Notes: generated by a model not told the origin, from the letters alone. Counted from the first letter of the stretch, positions 11,479 to 23,166 are shown. The stretch: 64,000 nucleotides of DNA from Castanea sativa (GCF_040712315.1 NC_134021.1:24702501-24766500), one strand, 5' to 3'. A program made the numbers and translations.

Positions 11479-12851
11479 TGAAGGAAACATGCAGGTGCGC
11501 AGCGAAAAAATAACGGATCTACTTCATTCATAAAAGTTAACATGTACTATATAAGTTTTAGAATTTAAGAACAAGAGAGTATACCTTGGAGCGGTGAATT
11601 TCAAAACCAAAGATTAGATGCGCTTGGGAATACTTGCAATCTTCACTCTAATTCCACTAACGCCCAAGATGTGTGGTCTCTCAATCAGTTCCAAAGGGAG
11701 AAATGTCAAAAGTATCTAACACTAACATGCACCACTTCGCAACGTGTTCTTTCAAATTCTCTACAGAAAATTCTATATGTTTCTCCCTTTGTGTCTAACC
11801 GATTATCTAATTGGGCTGACCTTTTGGGCCTTTCCAATTGGGCTTAAGTGTGTGGCTTGAAGTGAGACCAATAAGACACTAGCTCCAATGGGTCTTGGGC
11901 TTTTTTGTCAACTCTTGACAAGTCCAAAGTTACTATTAACTATATTTAATACCACTATATAAATATAGTTGCACTCTAGGCCTTATCTATAAATTATATC
12001 CCAAGACTTTACTATACATGTAACTCCTTCATGAAAGAAGACTGTCACTTTGTTGATTACTACATCTTAATTCCTTGAGTACCCGATTTAATCCTTTAAA
12101 GTTATTCATTATATATATATGAAATCCAATTCCATAAATATATATATACTTTAGTAACTCCTTACCTAAGTGGTTAGGCCTAACTCTCTGAATAACAATC
12201 TCATTAAACTTAGCTCAAGGGAATATTTTGTATCTCCGTTAAGAGACTATGAATTCCATCTTGAGAATATATGTTCCATCATCACTAAATGTGGTTTCCC
12301 AACATACTGAGATTTTGATCGTTACTCTAGATCTCACTTCTGATATATCAAAGTAACCTACACCTCATGATCAAGCCCATTATTCTTTCAGGATTAAGAG
12401 TTTATGCAAATACAAGTCGTGAGTTTATTATTCATATGACAGTCGTTAGAAGAATTATAAATCTCACACCGGCCTAGTTCAGTATGTTTTAACTCTTAAA
12501 ACATATCAACATACCAACTAGAAATCTCCATTTCCATGATCAAGATAAATCATCTTAGTTGATATGTTATAGTCTTCGCAGATGAAATGCCTAATTTTCA
12601 TCACCGACTACGAACTACATTTCGAGTTTACAAGGAACTTGTGATTTACATCTTCTGTGACTAAATCACATACAATGCATCTCATGGACTATATGATGAT
12701 GTCCCAATATTCATGTTACCATTATTTTTAGATAATAATAAAACAATTTTATTAAACACAATATTAAGTCATACACAATGTCACACATAATGTCATACAT
12801 AATATCATACATAGCATCATACAATAGGATTTAAGGGCACTAATCCTAACA
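11479..12851 (-). repeat. 5' LTR of the copia element
   Basis: 1373 bp, TG...CA ends on the minus strand, homologous to 4965-6390. At 12112-12150 it has a short TATATATG stretch and an insertion where the other LTR has a long (TA)n. It would have carried the element's promoter. Confidence 0.93.
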
Positions 12852-12856
12852 GAGAG

Positions 12857-13150
12857 AAGACACTGAAATTTGAAGTTTAAGTCCTGTGAGTATAAACTCA
12901 TAAAACGTATAATTTTATTAAAAAAATTATAGCTAAATGAATTACAACTATATAATTGAAAGTAAAAATCACGCAACATGTTTGTGTATATGCATGAAAA
13001 AAAAAAACTGAATTCAACATTATTTTATAATACACATTGCTATTATATATATATATATCAGGATTAGATGGATTAGATAAAGAATTTGAGAATGATTAGA
13101 TTACACTATGTTGTTGCATTTTTTTTTAATAATACACGTTGCTACCTATA
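12857..13150. other. AT-rich DNA with AATACACATTGCT modules
   Basis: No gene. The motif AATACACATTGCT, or a close variant, occurs near 13030, 13133, 14612 and 14640, each time beside TA-rich DNA. This suggests old local duplication of one AT-rich unit. Confidence 0.5.
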
Positions 13151-13380
13151 TGTGTGTGTGTGTGGGGGAGGGGGGTACAAAAATTTAATAAGGAAATCAT
13201 GCCACATGTCGTACCCAAGGCCGAGGAGGCCAATACAGTTCCTAGGAGTCCATACATACATACATATATATATATATATGTGTGTGTGTGGGGGGGGGGT
13301 AGAAAAATTTAATAAGGAAATCATGTCACGTGTCATACCCAAGGCTGGGAGGGCCAATACAGTTTCGAGAAGTCCATACA
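13151..13380 (+). repeat. Tandem duplication of about 110-130 bp
   Basis: Copy 1 (13151-13260) and copy 2 (13280-13380) each run GT-repeat, G-run, AAATTTAATAAGGAAATCATG, then TGTCRTACCCAAGG and end near AGTCCATAC. The G-runs are ten or more bases. The duplication covers what looks like the outer edge of the adjacent LTR. Confidence 0.85.
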
Positions 13381-14013
13381 CTCAGATGGTAAGGCTGGAG
13401 AGGCGAACCATGGCCAAGTCAATGACACATTTCCAAAGGGGGTCACATTGTAGAGGAGGAGCTTTAGAGAAGGGGCTACCCTGACGTGATTGGAAAGATG
13501 ATAGCTGCCACCACATTTAATGCACCTCACCAAACACCCTGATCGTATTTATGTGGAGAAGGCCCCTGAACAATGCTGTCTTAGTTGTTGCAACTCACAA
13601 AAGACTTGGGAGGGTGTCTGATGGGACAAGCACTCAAGTAGTGGCCTACATAATCAACAAATGGAGAACCAAGATCAAGAGAGATGGACTATTTAATGGA
13701 AGAGATCCTCCAAGAATGAAAGGGGATCAGAGAATCTGTAAAAAAAATACTATAGCGACAAGAACTAAAATTGTATCCAAGTCTAAAAGAAATATACTCA
13801 AGACCTGTCCACCTCGGACTTTGCTGATGAGGGATTTTCTTTGCATTCAGCTTAATTTTCTTTGCTTTCTTACCATCTTTAATCCATTGTGTGCATTACT
13901 CAATCCATTGAAGCCTAGTTTTTAAGCCCACTCTCTACAAATTCATTGTGTTTGGCTCTTTGTGCCCTGATCCAATTACTTCTTGGGCTTAGGATCCAAA
14001 CCGCGCCCTTACA
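13207..14013 (+). mobile_element. Probable solo gypsy LTR
   Basis: The segment begins TGTCGTACCCAAGG and ends CGCGCCCTTACA at 14013, the same terminal CCTTACA as the gypsy LTR at 3360. It has LTR-style GGGC-rich text near its end and no coding region or PBS after it. The start could instead be the second TGTC at 13331, because the duplication overlaps the edge. I found no matching target duplication, so the call is moderate. Confidence 0.5.
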
Positions 14014-14087
14014 AAAAAAAAAATATATATATATATATATATAAATGTTTTCTCTTACGTGTAGTATAGTAATTAAATAAGAATTAG

Positions 14088-14368
14088 GGTCCGTTTGGAT
14101 AGAGCTTATTGCTGAAAACTGAAAACACTGTAGCAAAATAATTTTTAAATGTGTGAATAGTATTGTGGGACCCATTTTTAATATTTTTTTTCTGAATAAA
14201 GTGCTTGTGGGTCCCATGAACAGTGCGTGAACAGTAAAATTGGTCTCCCGCACAGTAAAATACCGTGCATGAACAGTACCGGTTACTGTTCATGCACGAT
14301 GGAAAAAAAAAAAAAAAAACGCAGAAAATTCTCAGCAAAACGCAAACGCAGCGTATCCAAACACAGCT
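14088..14368. mobile_element. MITE, 281 bp, TTAG-flanked
   Basis: Ends are inverted: GTCCGTTTGGATA at the left and, reversed, GCTGTGTTTGGATAC at the right, sharing GTTTGGATA. TTAG flanks both sides (14084-14087, 14369-14372). A related unoccupied sequence lies at about 14504-14530 (AAGAATTAGATGAATCAGATG), which shows the insertion point. The interior has short inverted CATGAACAGTAC blocks. It is non-coding; the superfamily is not assigned. Confidence 0.75.
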
Positions 14369-14372
14369 TTAG

Positions 14373-15122
14373 ATGGATCAAATGAAGAATTTAAATTGTA
14401 ATTAAATTAAGATATTTATCTACTTAGAAATTATAGAAGAAGAAAAATTATATATATTTAAAAAAATGATAAATGTTTTCTTTTACATGTAGTATAGTAA
14501 TAAATAAGAATTAGATGAATCAGATGAAGAATTTGAATTGCAATTAAATTAAGATATTTATCAACTTAAAAATTATAGGAGAAGAAAAATTAAATATATT
14601 TTTTTATAATACACATTGCTGTTTTTGTTTTTTTTAATAATACACATTGCTACTTTATATATATATATATATAAATTTTTCTTTTACATATAGTATACTA
14701 ATTAAATAAGGATTAGATGAAGTGTAAAAAAAAATTATGATTAGTTAACATGGTTAAGATTAGTTAACGTTATTAGCTAGATTGTTATTAGATTTATTTT
14801 ATTTTATTTTTTGTCTACGTTAAAGTTAGTGCATATTACCTTTTTTCGTTACTTTATCCAAAAAAAATTAAAACTTTTAACTTTGTTATTATTACAAAAT
14901 AGATAGTGTAGGATAAATGTTTATCCCAATAAAAAAAAAAAAAAAAAAACACTAACGTAAGCTAAAAGTAAAGTTGTTACTTCATGAAATATATATATAA
15001 AAAAAAGGCTGATACAAACACTTATTATTATTTTATCCAAACTTTAAAGAAGTTGGTAAGATCAAAAAAATTTGTTTTTATTTAAAAATTTACTGTTGTT
15101 TGGTGCAGCCACCTGGCTCAAC

Positions 15123-15174
<52 letters not shown>

Positions 15175-15400
15175 CAAAAATCTAAAAAATTTCTGATATG
15201 AATTTTTTGTGGTATAAAGGTCTATGACCTGTCTCGCATGGCGTTGAGAATGTCTTTTGTCCTTAATCTGATTAGCCTTACCTTCAGCGGCATGGAAGAA
15301 GCATTTTAGCTACTGATTTGTAATGATTTTTAAGCTTCATGTCGTCATGACATTCACAGCTTGACGTGGATCAGAGAAAAGCGAAAAGAGAGAAATGAAA
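14373..15400. other. AT-rich intergenic DNA, no gene
   Basis: It contains a second copy of the AT-rich module flanking the MITE (14470-14600), runs of A, and a (TA)n plus T-run at about 15126-15172. No coding potential is visible. Confidence 0.6.
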
Positions 15401-15401
15401 T

Positions 15402-15406
15402 AAAAA
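15402..15406 (-). terminator. RNA polymerase III terminator
   Basis: Five T residues on the minus strand, 7 bases after the tRNA-Ser 3' end; a T run is the usual pol III stop. Confidence 0.7.
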
Positions 15407-15413
15407 TAATAAT

Positions 15414-15495
15414 CGTCGCCTGAGAGATTCGAACTCTCGCGGGGAAACCCCATGTACTTAGCAGGCACACGCCTTAACCACTCGGCCAAAGCGAC
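15414..15495 (-). tRNA. tRNA-Ser (anticodon GCU)
   Basis: An 82-nt type II tRNA. The 7-bp acceptor stem pairs GTCGCTT with AGGCGAC, followed by discriminator G. The anticodon loop CTGCTAA presents GCT and is closed by a 5-bp stem. A long variable arm (GGGG/CCCC) fits serine. The A box is TGGCCGAGTGGT and the B-box region is AGTTCGAATCT. It decodes AGC and AGU codons. The gene has no intron and all stems pair, so it looks functional and nuclear. Confidence 0.97.
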
Positions 15496-15957
15496 GATGT
15501 GGTGCTATAGCTTATGAGCTTCTTTTTATTATATCATATGTAGGATAGTGTTGACCCGTGCTCACATACCTATGTAGTATGTAATTATGTATACCAATCT
15601 ATGCTGCCAAGTCAAAGTGTGAGTCGTTGAAGTTGAACACCTGCTTAGAGTCTTAGACGGGTGTAAAATGCAAACTGCACATTTGTCCTTGCAACTTAAA
15701 GGTTAAAATACGTTGGTTAGCTTTGGCCGTTCAAATTTTGTCCAAAGATTTTATTTAAAATTTTAAAACCCCTCTAATAGTAGCTTTTAAGCATAGAATT
15801 TTCTTATTAAAATTCAAACACATGATTATATTGGCCAATGAAACATAAGTAATATATATATATATATTTTATAATAACAATTAAATTCAATACAATATGC
15901 TTGAATTTAAGTGGGAAACTAAATTTTATAAAAAATAAAATTAATTAGGAAACTTAA
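15496..15957. other. Intergenic, no gene
   Basis: AT-rich sequence between the tRNA gene and the next transposon. Nothing is recognised apart from a short (TA)n near 15853. Confidence 0.6.
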
Positions 15958-16931
15958 GAGCATCCTCATTAGGTGTTTCAAAAAAAATGTCATTTTAACA
16001 CATCAAACACCTACTTTATCATTTTACCACATCTCATTTATCAGATGTTTTATCCTTCAATCCTATTCATTAAAATAATATTTACAATACATTAAAATAA
16101 TATATTATCTCCTCCCATCCTCAATAGCAACAACACCAGCAACAACGGCACAACCACCACCATTGCCACAACAACACCGACAGCCACTACCAGCACAAAC
16201 CCACATCCACCAACGCCCCCTTTAAAATTAAAAAAAAAAAAAAAAAACACAACCGGAAAAAAAAAAATCCACAACAACCCACCACATTCACAAACCTCAA
16301 AACCCATCCCAAATCAAACAATCCAATCCCAAATCATTGTTATCCTCCGATCCAATTTCTTAAACTAGATCCAATCCCCAAAATCAACCATAAACAATCC
16401 AAACAAATAAGGGGAATCAGATCTTAGTGAGATCGGGCAGAAAGGCAGGTTGCTTAGAGCGGCGGAGGCGGAGGCGAAGCAAGCTGCTTGGCGAGCGGCA
16501 TCGGGGGAAGCGAGCGATGTTGGCGTCGGAGGAGAGGCGAGCTACTTGGTGAGCGGCGGAGGCGAGCTGCTGGTGAGCGGCGGAGGCCAGCTACTGGTGA
16601 GTGGCGGAGGTGCGCCGGCGGGTGGAGAGTCACTGTGGTGGATTGTGAGAGAGGCTGAGATAGAGAGAGAAAGAGGAGAGAGAACGGCTGAGAGAAAGTG
16701 AGGGAGACTAAAAAAAAAGAAAGAGATAAAATGACAGAGGAGAGAGAAAATTATTAAAAAATTAATATTTCTATATAACACACCAATCCATACGGTGTTA
16801 TCTTTGAAACACCACTGTTCATATGTGCCAAATGTTTTGACATTTGGCATACCTCATGAGGGAGGATTTTTGGTGTTTGGTGTGTCAAATGTGTTATATT
16901 ATAGCATTTAACACACCTGATACGAATGCTC
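15958..16931. mobile_element. Non-autonomous PIF/Harbinger-like element with GC-rich core
   Basis: 974 bp with inverted ends (left GAGCATCCTCATTAGGTGT; right, reversed, GAGCATTCGTATCAGGTGT) and TAA on both sides (15955-15957, 16932-16934). A 3-bp TAA/TTA duplication is typical of PIF/Harbinger. There is no transposase. The core (16440-16690) is far more GC-rich than the surroundings. It holds a roughly 27-30-bp tandem repeat coding on paper for repeated LLVSGGG units, then a GA-rich tract. The core may be captured genomic DNA, but I do not recognise a source gene. Confidence 0.75.
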
Positions 16932-16934
16932 TAA

Positions 16935-17820
16935 TGGACTTCACCTAGGATACTCTACCTTTTTACCTAAATATATAATGTTGGATTTTAGTTAGTTGAA
17001 AAATTATTGGTAATATAATATCTTTACAATTTATTATACATTTGTTGAGGTGAAATGTAACACATGTTGTCATTGATGGACATTAATAGTGGTGTTAGTG
17101 GTGAACACTATGTAAAAATCGATATTTAACTCATTATTTATTATCACTTCAATATATTGTGAAATAAGTTTTTTTTTTTTTTTTTTGAGGGGGTATTGTG
17201 AAATAAGTTATAATCACTCTTGGTATCATTTTTTAAACCAATTGAAAGTTATAACATGCCAAAAGATGACCCTTTTAAATTTCTCAAAGAAGCTTAACGA
17301 ATATTTTATGAAGTTTGGAAGAGAAAATCATTCAGGCAACCCAAATATGGTTCACTTCATACTTTAATTGTACCATTCCAATTTTCATCGTGTGTTCAAT
17401 ATCCCTAAATGAACGGGGGATAAGACAATCCTAGAAATTATATCTAAATTCTTTTAACTTTTTAAACCTTCTTAATAATGAACAAGTTTCTACTAGTACA
17501 TCTCTTCTTTTTTTCTTTTTTTAAAATAATAATAATTAGCAAGTTGCACATACATTTAATGAGTCTTAAACCTACGACTTCATCTTTCACCTAGAACTTA
17601 TAAGATGAGAAGGTGCCAATTGTCTCAAATTTGAAACATCCAAGGTGGTGACACGGAATGCAATGGGCAAAAAAGTTATTAGATTCCATCCATCAAAGTA
17701 CCCGTTATAGACTATAGGGAAGGAAATATTACAGTACTATATGATATACGCATGACTGCAATATAAGAGGGAAAAAATATAAACAAGAATTTGTAAAAAG
17801 AGAGAAGTGCCAAGAGTAAG
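16935..17820. other. 3' flank of the thioredoxin gene
   Basis: AT-rich DNA. The last few hundred bases before 17821 probably include the 3' UTR of the minus-strand thioredoxin gene; I cannot place a poly(A) site with confidence. A T-run at 17170-17186 may be the tail of an old retroposon. Confidence 0.5.
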
Positions 17821-20580
17821 TTAGACAAACTTTTGGATCATATCTCTCACTTCATCAACCACAAGCCAGGCCTTATGCCCTCCTATTACTTCTGCTTTCA
17901 TCTCTCCATCTTTCCATAGCTGCAATAAATTTTTACAATCCATTTGTAAGTTTTCCTTAGGATCACTCTCACTAAAATCAAGAACATTTTGAAAAATAAA
18001 AAACTTAGATGGACAGACACAGACCTGAATTGTTGGCATCTTCTGAGAAAAGAGAACACAAGAAAGCATCGTTAAAAGCGTCCAGGGAAAACATGTGTGT
18101 GTATTATACATATTTAAGAAGACAAATTAGAGAACGCATTATATATCATACATACAGAGATGTTTCCCCGCTTGACTAGAGTTTGAGGTACCTTGTTGAC
18201 ATCCACCCAATAAAATTTGGCCCTGTTATAAACAAAAATCAGAAGAAAATTTTTTAATTGGAATTATAATAACCACCAATAACTGAAAAGGATATTCCAA
18301 TTTTGATAAATTAGTATTGGTTAATCCATGACAAGGAGCTCCCACGTTAGATTATGACCTACTTCCAGAAAGGAAATGAAAGATTTGTGCCTAGGCTCAG
18401 GTTTAGTGAGCTAAGCTTGATGACAAGTCTTGATTAGATTAATCTAAATTAATAAAAGAGGGAACAGAGCGAAAACTTCGATCTTTTCTTTTTAAATTAT
18501 TTTTATATATATTTTTCGGTTGGCTAAAACTTCTGAACTAGTAACCATTCTCAACATATCCTTCAACTCAGTGACTCAAGCACGAGTTAGTCATTGATGT
18601 CCAGATTTTGGACAAAACAGTAACGGCACATGTTTAACATTTATAGTCTAAAAGCAAAAGAATTGTAAAGAAAGCTGCTTTCAAGTCTTAATGTCACAAG
18701 AGCCTTCACTACTCTCATCACCAGAATCGATGAATCAACATGAAAGTTCATACTCATTGATGTCAACACACCAAATGTTTAGTTTGTCCTTTTATTTATG
18801 CATATGTTATTTGAAAGAGATAAGAAAACATTTAACACATTAAAGTCTTAAATATTGGTAGATGTCAAATTGGAATATCTGACTCAATTCTAGTCAACAA
18901 TATTAATGTAAGCAAACCAGGGAGGAAATAAGAGAGAAGAGACCACATGCGAACTGATGGAAGCTTATTTGGTGCTCTAAAGATATTCCTAAATACACAT
19001 TCTTAAGCTGACTGGGATAGTGTCATGAAAAAATAAGACATGATTTGAAAGTATGGATCCGCTACTTAGAGTTGGAGCCGTGAAATATTTTAAACACAAT
19101 TTAGTAGACGATTTTTATTTAAACTTAAAAAGTGTGATGAAAATTGAATTTCAATTGGTGTAAAGATTAAGCGTTGTGTATCTCCCATTGAAAAAAAAAT
19201 TATTAAGTGTCAATGTGTCCAATTTAGTATTATCTCTTTGTATCTTTTTTCTCTAGTATGATATTTAGAATAACTTTGTTGATAAAGGTACAAGTGTGTA
19301 GCAATCTCATGACAGCACAGCAAGTTCTTGCATGTGCTGCCAGAGAATAACAAGCCACCTCATAAGGCACTAACTCTCACAAACATTCATGATATTAGAT
19401 CAATAGAATGTAAAATCTCAATTACTTGAACTTTAGGTATTTGACAGAAGCATATTAAGCAGCTCTTTGTATCAGAACACTGTGGTAGCCAATTCTAATT
19501 TTGCAGGTGTCTCGAACGCTGTTAAATAGCTCTTTGTTTTCGTTTTAAGATATATAACATATTGTATACTCTTCTCTTTGTTGGAGTTAGGCATCAAACT
19601 ATCAAATTTGTATTATTGCATAGTTAACTGAAATTATGGGTTAGAATTTGAGAAAATTATTAGGTACTCTCGGAGTATAGTAAATGAGTACCCAATAATT
19701 TCCCTAGAATTTGATGTTGATTGGTTGTCTTTGAAATTTGTCCAGAAATTCTTGGCGTGGGGGTGGGGGGGGCAAAGTAATCCAGAAATCCTATACTAAA
19801 GGGGTTTGGGAGGAAGGTCAGGGGGGCAGTTGCCCCCCCCCCCCTCGGCTCCGCCCCTGAGTAGGAGATATGTTTGGTAGCCTGAATGGCAAGTATGCAG
19901 TCAGCTGCTTATGTTTGAAATGATTTTGTAACACTTTTATTGAATAAAAGCTCTCATTTATCAAAGAAGAAGAAAAAATTCTAGTCAACCAACTTTTTTT
20001 TATAAAAATAATTCAAATGTAAAAACAAGTGGAGGAGGGTGATTCGAACACTGATTCCTTTCATAAAGGAGACTGGGCAATACAGCTATAAGGTTCTTAG
20101 CCCACCAGTCACTCAAACCTTGGCACTAATGAAATACGAACATTTTCACATACCACTAAAGTGGTATGCTATATATATCGTGAGAATGTGGGAACTTTAA
20201 GAATGGTAAAACTATATAATGTGAGAATGCGGTGCCTTGAAGTTGAAGGATATAGTCATGTGGGGTTTAAATAATATTAAAGAAAGAACAACTCAGTTAT
20301 TCAATAATGCTTGTACTGTCAAACCATGATACAGGTAACAAATGGTGAAGAAAACAACAATTGATACCCAATTTAGATATGCTTGTTTCACACGAGAGAG
20401 AGAGAGAGAGAGGTTACTTGGTATCAAACTCAGCAGCCAATTTCTCCAACTTGGGCTTCAAGTAGATGCATTTGCGGCACCAAGTAGCCATCCTGGCAAT
20501 AACAGAAAACCAGCCTTTGTAAAATTAGAATTTTGGAAGAAAAAGAATCCAAGAACCAACCAATTAAAGCATTTTGACTG

Positions 20581-20644
<64 letters not shown>

Positions 20645-21635
20645 TTTTGAGAAGATGCTTTATAAGGAAAAAAAAAAAAGACTGTCTATCGATCCTTCCA
20701 AAAAAAAAAAAAAAATCAATCACTATTCACTAGCTCTCCTCTTGTCCCAAAAAAAAAAAACACTTGATCCAAATTTAGGCCAGATTCGGGCTACGTGTTT
20801 AAAACCCGACCCGTCCCGGCCTGGGAATAGCTATTAAAAATTTTAAACTACAAGTCGTCTGCAGTGGCTTGTCTATGCGACACCACTCCATAACAACTAT
20901 AACTTTTTATAAAAAATAAAGATAAAATTACAAATTAAACCCTAAAGTTTGTAGAAGATTGAATTTTACAGTATGATTTGAATTTTACCCTAAATTTTGG
21001 GATGTTTAGATTTTAAACGTTTCAAAACTTGATATTACCACCTAAAATTTAAGATGGTTTGAATTTTAGACCATAAATTCTGAAACTTTAAATTTAAAGT
21101 GTAAAATTTAAAAAACTTAAAACTTTAGGAGTAGAATCCATACAACTAGGTAAAATTTTAATTTTAAAACTTTAGCGGTAAAATCACGTATCATTTGCCA
21201 TTTACCCGTAAGTAAAAGAAAACAACTACTAAAAATTTAAAACAAAAAACCGGGTACGCTCCAAAACGGCATCGTTTTGCAGAAATTCACTGAGAGCAGA
21301 ACACACACCCACACAGCGTGAGAGAGGTACCAGTCGATGATAATGGGTTCGGAGTGCTTTTGTGCTAGGAGTAGAATCTGATCAAGATGATCACTATCGT
21401 TGATGGGTTCCATCTCAACAGTTGTGGGTCTTGACAAGTCTGGCCAAAACGCATCCACTCTAATGTCTCTTCTCAAACTCTTCTTGCACTCTCTGTTTCT
21501 TCTATCAACCCAATACCCAGAAGAACTTCTTTGCAAAATCAAAAATCTCCCACTGCTTATTGAGTACTGCTGCTGTTGGTCTCGGTGGTGAAATTCCCTG
21601 CATAGAATTTGAGCATTCGCTGCTATTACAGACAT
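17821..21635 (-). CDS. WCRKC-type thioredoxin (thioredoxin-like 3), plastid, 5 exons
   Basis: Five exons with GT-AG borders: 21331-21635, 20418-20492, 18156-18222, 18025-18042 and 17821-17919. They sum to 564 nt, giving 187 residues and a stop. Residues 1 to about 60 are Ser/Arg-rich and resemble a chloroplast transit peptide. The thioredoxin fold follows, with the redox site WCRKC (Cys107, Cys110), then [20 protein letters not shown], the cis-proline segment KMPTIQ (Pro152) and [20 protein letters not shown] at the end. Known WCRKC thioredoxins are plastid disulfide reductases with an atypical site; the two Arabidopsis forms are WCRKC1 and WCRKC2 (TRX-like 3-1 and 3-2). I lean to the 3-2 type. 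The start is the first Met before the transit region. All borders and phases agree, so the gene should be intact. Confidence 0.93.
18025..18042 (-). other. 18-nt microexon of the thioredoxin gene
   Basis: Exon 4 encodes only KMPTIQ, including the conserved cis-proline. It is bounded by TTTTCTCAG upstream and GTCTGT downstream, in phase 0 at both ends. Skipping it would keep the frame but delete a structurally essential proline. Confidence 0.88.
18223..20417 (-). other. Thioredoxin intron 2 (2.2 kb)
   Basis: Donor GTAACC, acceptor ACAG. It contains the SINE-like piece at 19993-20124 and, near 19830-19858, a run of C residues with CTCCGCCCCTG. No other gene is visible within it. Confidence 0.8.
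19993..20124 (-). mobile_element. Possible SINE inside thioredoxin intron 2
   Basis: Read on the minus strand, it has a tRNA-like A-box region (GAGTGACTGGTGGGCTAAG), a B-box-like GTGTTCGAATCAC and an A-rich end (TTTTTATAAAAAAAAG). No target duplication was found. The similarity is weak. Confidence 0.35.
20493..21330 (-). other. Thioredoxin intron 1 with long (TA)n
   Basis: 838-bp intron (GTACCT...TGCCAG). It contains (TA)n at 20585-20627, a T-run to 20649 and several A-runs. Repeats of this kind in an intron are prone to length variation. Confidence 0.85.
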
Positions 21636-22978
21636 TTTTTCTCTGTCTCTCTCCCCACCACTTTTTGTTTAAGAAGAAAAGGAATAAAGAGGGATTAAGG
21701 TGGTATTTACTAGGTTGATTGGTGATGAGAAAGCTTGAGGAAAATCATTCCTTGGTGATACTTATGGGGCTTTGAAGGTTGGAGTTAGTGTTTTGGGGTC
21801 TAAGTCTAACTAGAGTTGGGACTTGGGAGGGGTGTTTCATGAAGGAGATATTTTATTTTACAAAATACTACTGTTTTTTATTTTATTTTTTAAAGGCTTT
21901 TGCTTGGTTCGAAAATAAGAGAATCGGACAACGGTTGAATAGAAAGCTTATCCGCAAGGTGAGTTGGGGATGGGAAGGCAAAACGGGCGTGGGGCCCACC
22001 AATGGAGAGCCTAAATTGAATATTCTTGTCCTGCTTTGCTCACTTTTCTTTCGTTTTAATTTCATTTTTTTAAGGATATTTACGTAAAGAAAACTTATAA
22101 TTTTAGGAGGGGCGTCTATGGGTCAAACCGGCTTGGGTTTGCCCTAAACCCGTCACTCAACGTGGTGATAGCTGGTTGGAAAGGAGGCCAATCATTGCCG
22201 ACTGACCAATATCAAATTATCAATTGATTCGGCCATCGATTTTCACGATTGGAGTTGTCTAGTTATCGGTTGGATATCTCAACGAGGGAACAACGGGTAA
22301 ATGTGTCAAGCAACGATAACAAACAACGAGAATCTTGACCTTTATGGTCAGATTTAGACTTTGATGGCCATATTTTGACCTTGATGGGTTAAGAGATGCC
22401 AAGTCTCAAGCTAAGCTTAATTTCGGTAACTTTGGCAAATTAAAAAAAAAAAAAAGGAAGAGGGAAAGACCAGTTTGGTGGTAAGGAAATTTGAGAGAGA
22501 GAGGGGATTCAGTTGGTTCAATTTTGACTTGTCAGGAATTAAGGGACCTAAGATGCGAATCGAAACATGACTTTTCTTTTAACATTCAAGACCAACCTAT
22601 GCAAATGGAGCCAATCATGGGTTGTCGAATCAGTTTAAATTGAAGTGGGTTGGGTTTTGCGGGCAATGGACAACCCAAATTTGATCATATCTTTAAATTT
22701 TAAATCTTTGATAAATCTCTTTCAACTAAAATAATGAAAAACCACGAAAATTTTACTTACACTTTATATGAACAAAATATCTCTCCATGTGAATTCTTTT
22801 TGACACAAATTTTTTAAAAACTCAATAAATAAACAAAGTTTAATAATAATAATAATAATAAGTCATATTTTAAAGAGTTTTTTTTTTTTTTAAAATGTAA
22901 TGTTTGACCTCCATATAATGGGTTTTTATTTATTTATTTATTTTTACACACACATAAGTACATTCTACTTTAAGCGTT
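21636..22978. other. Thioredoxin promoter side and unassigned DNA
   Basis: On the minus strand the sequence just before the ATG is GA-rich (21636-21660), as in many plant 5' UTRs. I see no convincing TATA box. The stretch 22080-22700 has a more balanced base composition but no open frame that I recognise. Confidence 0.4.
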
Positions 22979-23166
22979 TATTTTTATAATAAGTAAGAAG
23001 GTAGAAGTTGTGACAATCCTACTTCTGTGTGAGTGTCACAATAGTAACACCCTAAGTAATGGGAGGTAGTAATCCTTAAATTAGACTAACGCCACGTTGT
23101 TGCCTGTATTAATTAGAACTCAAGACCCATCCTATACTATTACTCTACCCATTCGGTCACTACCTT
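22979..23166 (-). mobile_element. Possible SINE
   Basis: Minus strand: A-box-like GTGACCGAATGGGTAGAG, B-box-like GGGTCTTGAGTTCTAAT about 30 bp later, and a 3' end turning A/T-rich (TTATTATAAAAATAAA). No target duplication was found. Confidence 0.4.

Larger units (their letters stand above)
4965..12851 (-). mobile_element. Complete Ty1/copia LTR retrotransposon with 5-bp TSD
   Basis: Both LTRs, the primer-binding site and a gag-pol region are present on the minus strand. The element is 7887 bp and is flanked by GAGAG at 4960-4964 and 12852-12856, the 5-bp target duplication expected from a copia integrase. Domain order is gag, zinc knuckle, protease, integrase, reverse transcriptase, RNase H, which defines Ty1/copia; wording is closest to Tnt1-like elements. 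Frameshifts, stops and lost catalytic residues show that it is dead. The LTRs differ by many substitutions and a microsatellite, so the insertion is not recent. Confidence 0.95.

Noticed and set aside
13086..13484. 132-residue plus-strand open frame with VCVCGGGGY and IHIYIYMCVCGGG
   Set aside because: It is a translation of GT, TA and G repeats across a tandem duplication; no real protein features.
16092..16850. Hydrophobic minus-strand frames rich in FFFF, VVVV and SSPP
   Set aside because: They read through A-runs, CAA repeats and the GC-rich core of a transposon; no family resemblance.
19830..19860. C-run with CTCCGCCCCTG as a promoter element
   Set aside because: It lies within intron 2 of the thioredoxin gene and resembles a common repeat-end motif; no other promoter evidence.
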